Assembly: GCF_000222305.1 (NCBI RefSeq)
Contig: NC_015921.1
Coordinates: 496,001 to 560,000, forward strand
Length of the DNA stretch: 64,000 nt
DNA from: Borreliella bissettiae DN127
GTDB lineage: Bacteria > Spirochaetota > Spirochaetia > Borreliales > Borreliaceae
Direction of reading: 5' to 3'
Notes under the pieces: generated by a model
What the model was told of the DNA's origin: nothing
The model's input: only the letters and a program-made list of their open reading frames with translations
Databases searched by the model: none
Shown here: positions 63,459 through 64,000 of the stretch, piece by piece
Layout of the letters: the number at the start of each line of letters is the position of its first letter
Numbering within the stretch: the first letter of the stretch is position 1
Position numbers and translations under genes: made by a program

Positions 63459-63565
63459 ACTAGCACTCCTTTTATCTATTTTAACATATTAAAATATAAT
63501 TCACATTTTTATAATATTGTCTTTTTGATTGATATTTTTCTTTAAAGATTATTTTAATTTGAACA

Positions 63566-63599
63566 TAAGTAAAATAATATGTTAAGTAAAATAATATGT
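63566..63599. repeat. Tandem 17-base direct repeat upstream of ligA
   Basis: Two identical copies of TAAGTAAAATAATATGT, 63566-63582 and 63583-63599, about 100 bases before the ligA ATG. The rest of the gap 63459-63698 is AT-rich with no gene. Confidence 0.85.
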
Positions 63600-63698
63600 A
63601 TTTTGAGAGATATTTTATGGTTTGTATAGTAAGGTGGTCGGTTTTTGCTTATTAGAATTGTTTGATAAAATAATAAAGGATATGTTAAATTTTACCCT

Positions 63699-64000
63699 AT
63701 GAGCAGCAAAGTACAGCAAGAAATTGCAAACCTTAAGAAGTTGATTAGAAAGTGGGATAAAGAGTATTATGTTGACTCTTTGCCTAGTGTTGAAGATTTT
63801 GTGTATGATAAGCATATTTTAAGGCTTAAAGAGCTAGAAAGTAAGTACCCCGAATATAAGACCTTAGATTCTCCTACTCTTAAATTTGGCAGTGATCTTT
63901 TAAATGATTTTAAAGAGGTTGAACATTCTGCTCCTATATTAAGTCTTGATAAGGTTTATGATCTTAATTTGCTGAAATCATGGATAGATAAGATTGATTT
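63699..64000 (+). CDS. ligA: NAD-dependent DNA ligase, 3'-truncated
   Basis: Seals nicks using NAD+. Only the N-terminal ~100 residues are in the window, beginning SSKVQQEIANLKKLIRKW and including YYVDSLPSVEDFVYDKHILRLKELE and LDSPTLKFGS, the NAD-binding Ia domain of LigA. The catalytic Lys lies beyond the end. ATG 63699; the AAAGGA at 63675-63680 is 18 bases away, so initiation is unusual. An out-of-frame ATG at 63682 (six codons) lies closer to it. Confidence 0.93.
   Translation, partial: MSSKVQQEIANLKKLIRKWDKEYYVDSLPSVEDFVYDKHILRLKELESKYPEYKTLDSPTLKFGSDLLNDFKEVEHSAPILSLDKVYDLNLLKSWIDKID

Noticed and set aside
63682-63702. Six-codon mini-ORF (MLNFTL) before ligA as leader peptide
   Set aside because: SD-to-ATG spacing is only one base and the frame is too short to judge; recorded only as odd context.
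1-64000. CRISPR array, IS element, prophage or integrative element
   Set aside because: No regularly spaced repeats, transposase, integrase or att-like duplications were seen; gene order is core chromosome.

Overview
This window is an AT-rich stretch of a spirochete chromosome, almost certainly from a Lyme-group Borrelia (Borreliella, B. burgdorferi sensu lato). The evidence is the gene order as I know it from the B. burgdorferi chromosome (S10/spc/alpha ribosomal cluster, rny, ymdB, tlyA, der, a giant coiled-coil gene, archaeal-type pheST, trxB, the grpE-dnaK-dnaJ operon, nadE, coaX, fusA, prs, polA, fliS, cheY, ligA). Supporting traits are a mitochondrial-type EF-G, an archaeal-type PheRS, and periplasmic-flagellum and chemotaxis genes. 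I cannot name the species from the sequence alone. I see no phage, insertion sequence, CRISPR array or plasmid-like segment: this is core chromosome.

Layout. Positions 1-11921 (+) hold one long ribosomal-protein operon, from the 3' part of rplD to rplQ, with secY and rpoA embedded; adk, map, infA and rpsD, often found in such clusters, are missing. Positions 11995-28928 (+, except one GerMN-domain gene on the minus strand) carry RNase Y, YmdB, TlyA, Der, a secreted protein with an NlpC/P60-like motif, a HAD phosphatase, a 2166-residue membrane-anchored coiled-coil protein, and PheS/PheT. TrxB follows. Positions 30036-34366 (-) are the chaperone operon grpE-dnaK-dnaJ with an rRNA methyltransferase at its end. 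Positions 34751-39867 hold nadE, a gene-poor gap, a small basic protein, a membrane-anchored protein and coaX. Positions 39887-43652 (-) hold an aldo/keto reductase, a TIGR02757-like protein, a glucosaminidase and a membrane protein with a hydrolase-like domain. Positions 43847-48964 (+) hold a metallo-beta-lactamase-fold protein, exonuclease III, a secreted protein and an M16 lipoprotein peptidase. Three tRNA genes (Glu-UUC, Lys-UUU, Lys-CUU; all -) follow, then a TPR protein, a bactofilin, a Bax-inhibitor-family protein and EF-G (all -). Positions 53590-58152 (+) hold a KTSC protein, a TPR lipoprotein, a probable outer-membrane protein, PRPP synthetase and an FGGY kinase. Positions 58135-63458 (-) form one overlapping operon: cheY, fliS, a FlgN-like gene, polA, coaE and a SPOR-domain gene. 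ligA starts at 63699 and runs off the end.

Themes. Translation dominates. A second theme is the cell envelope and cell shape (GerMN, SPOR, bactofilin, glucosaminidase, NlpC/P60-like protein, giant coiled-coil protein). A third is cofactor salvage (nadE, coaX, coaE, prs). Nothing here amounts to a clearly undescribed multi-gene system. The most interesting signals are local: a NAD synthetase whose glutaminase domain has lost its catalytic residues, two predicted leaderless mRNAs with identical promoter-to-ATG geometry, a hairpin abutting the bactofilin ribosome-binding site, an inverted repeat over the trxB promoter, a membrane hydrolase-like protein without its nucleophile, and a 2166-residue filament-like protein ending in a helix-turn-helix-like motif. 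Family assignments come from motif recognition and memory; no database search was run.
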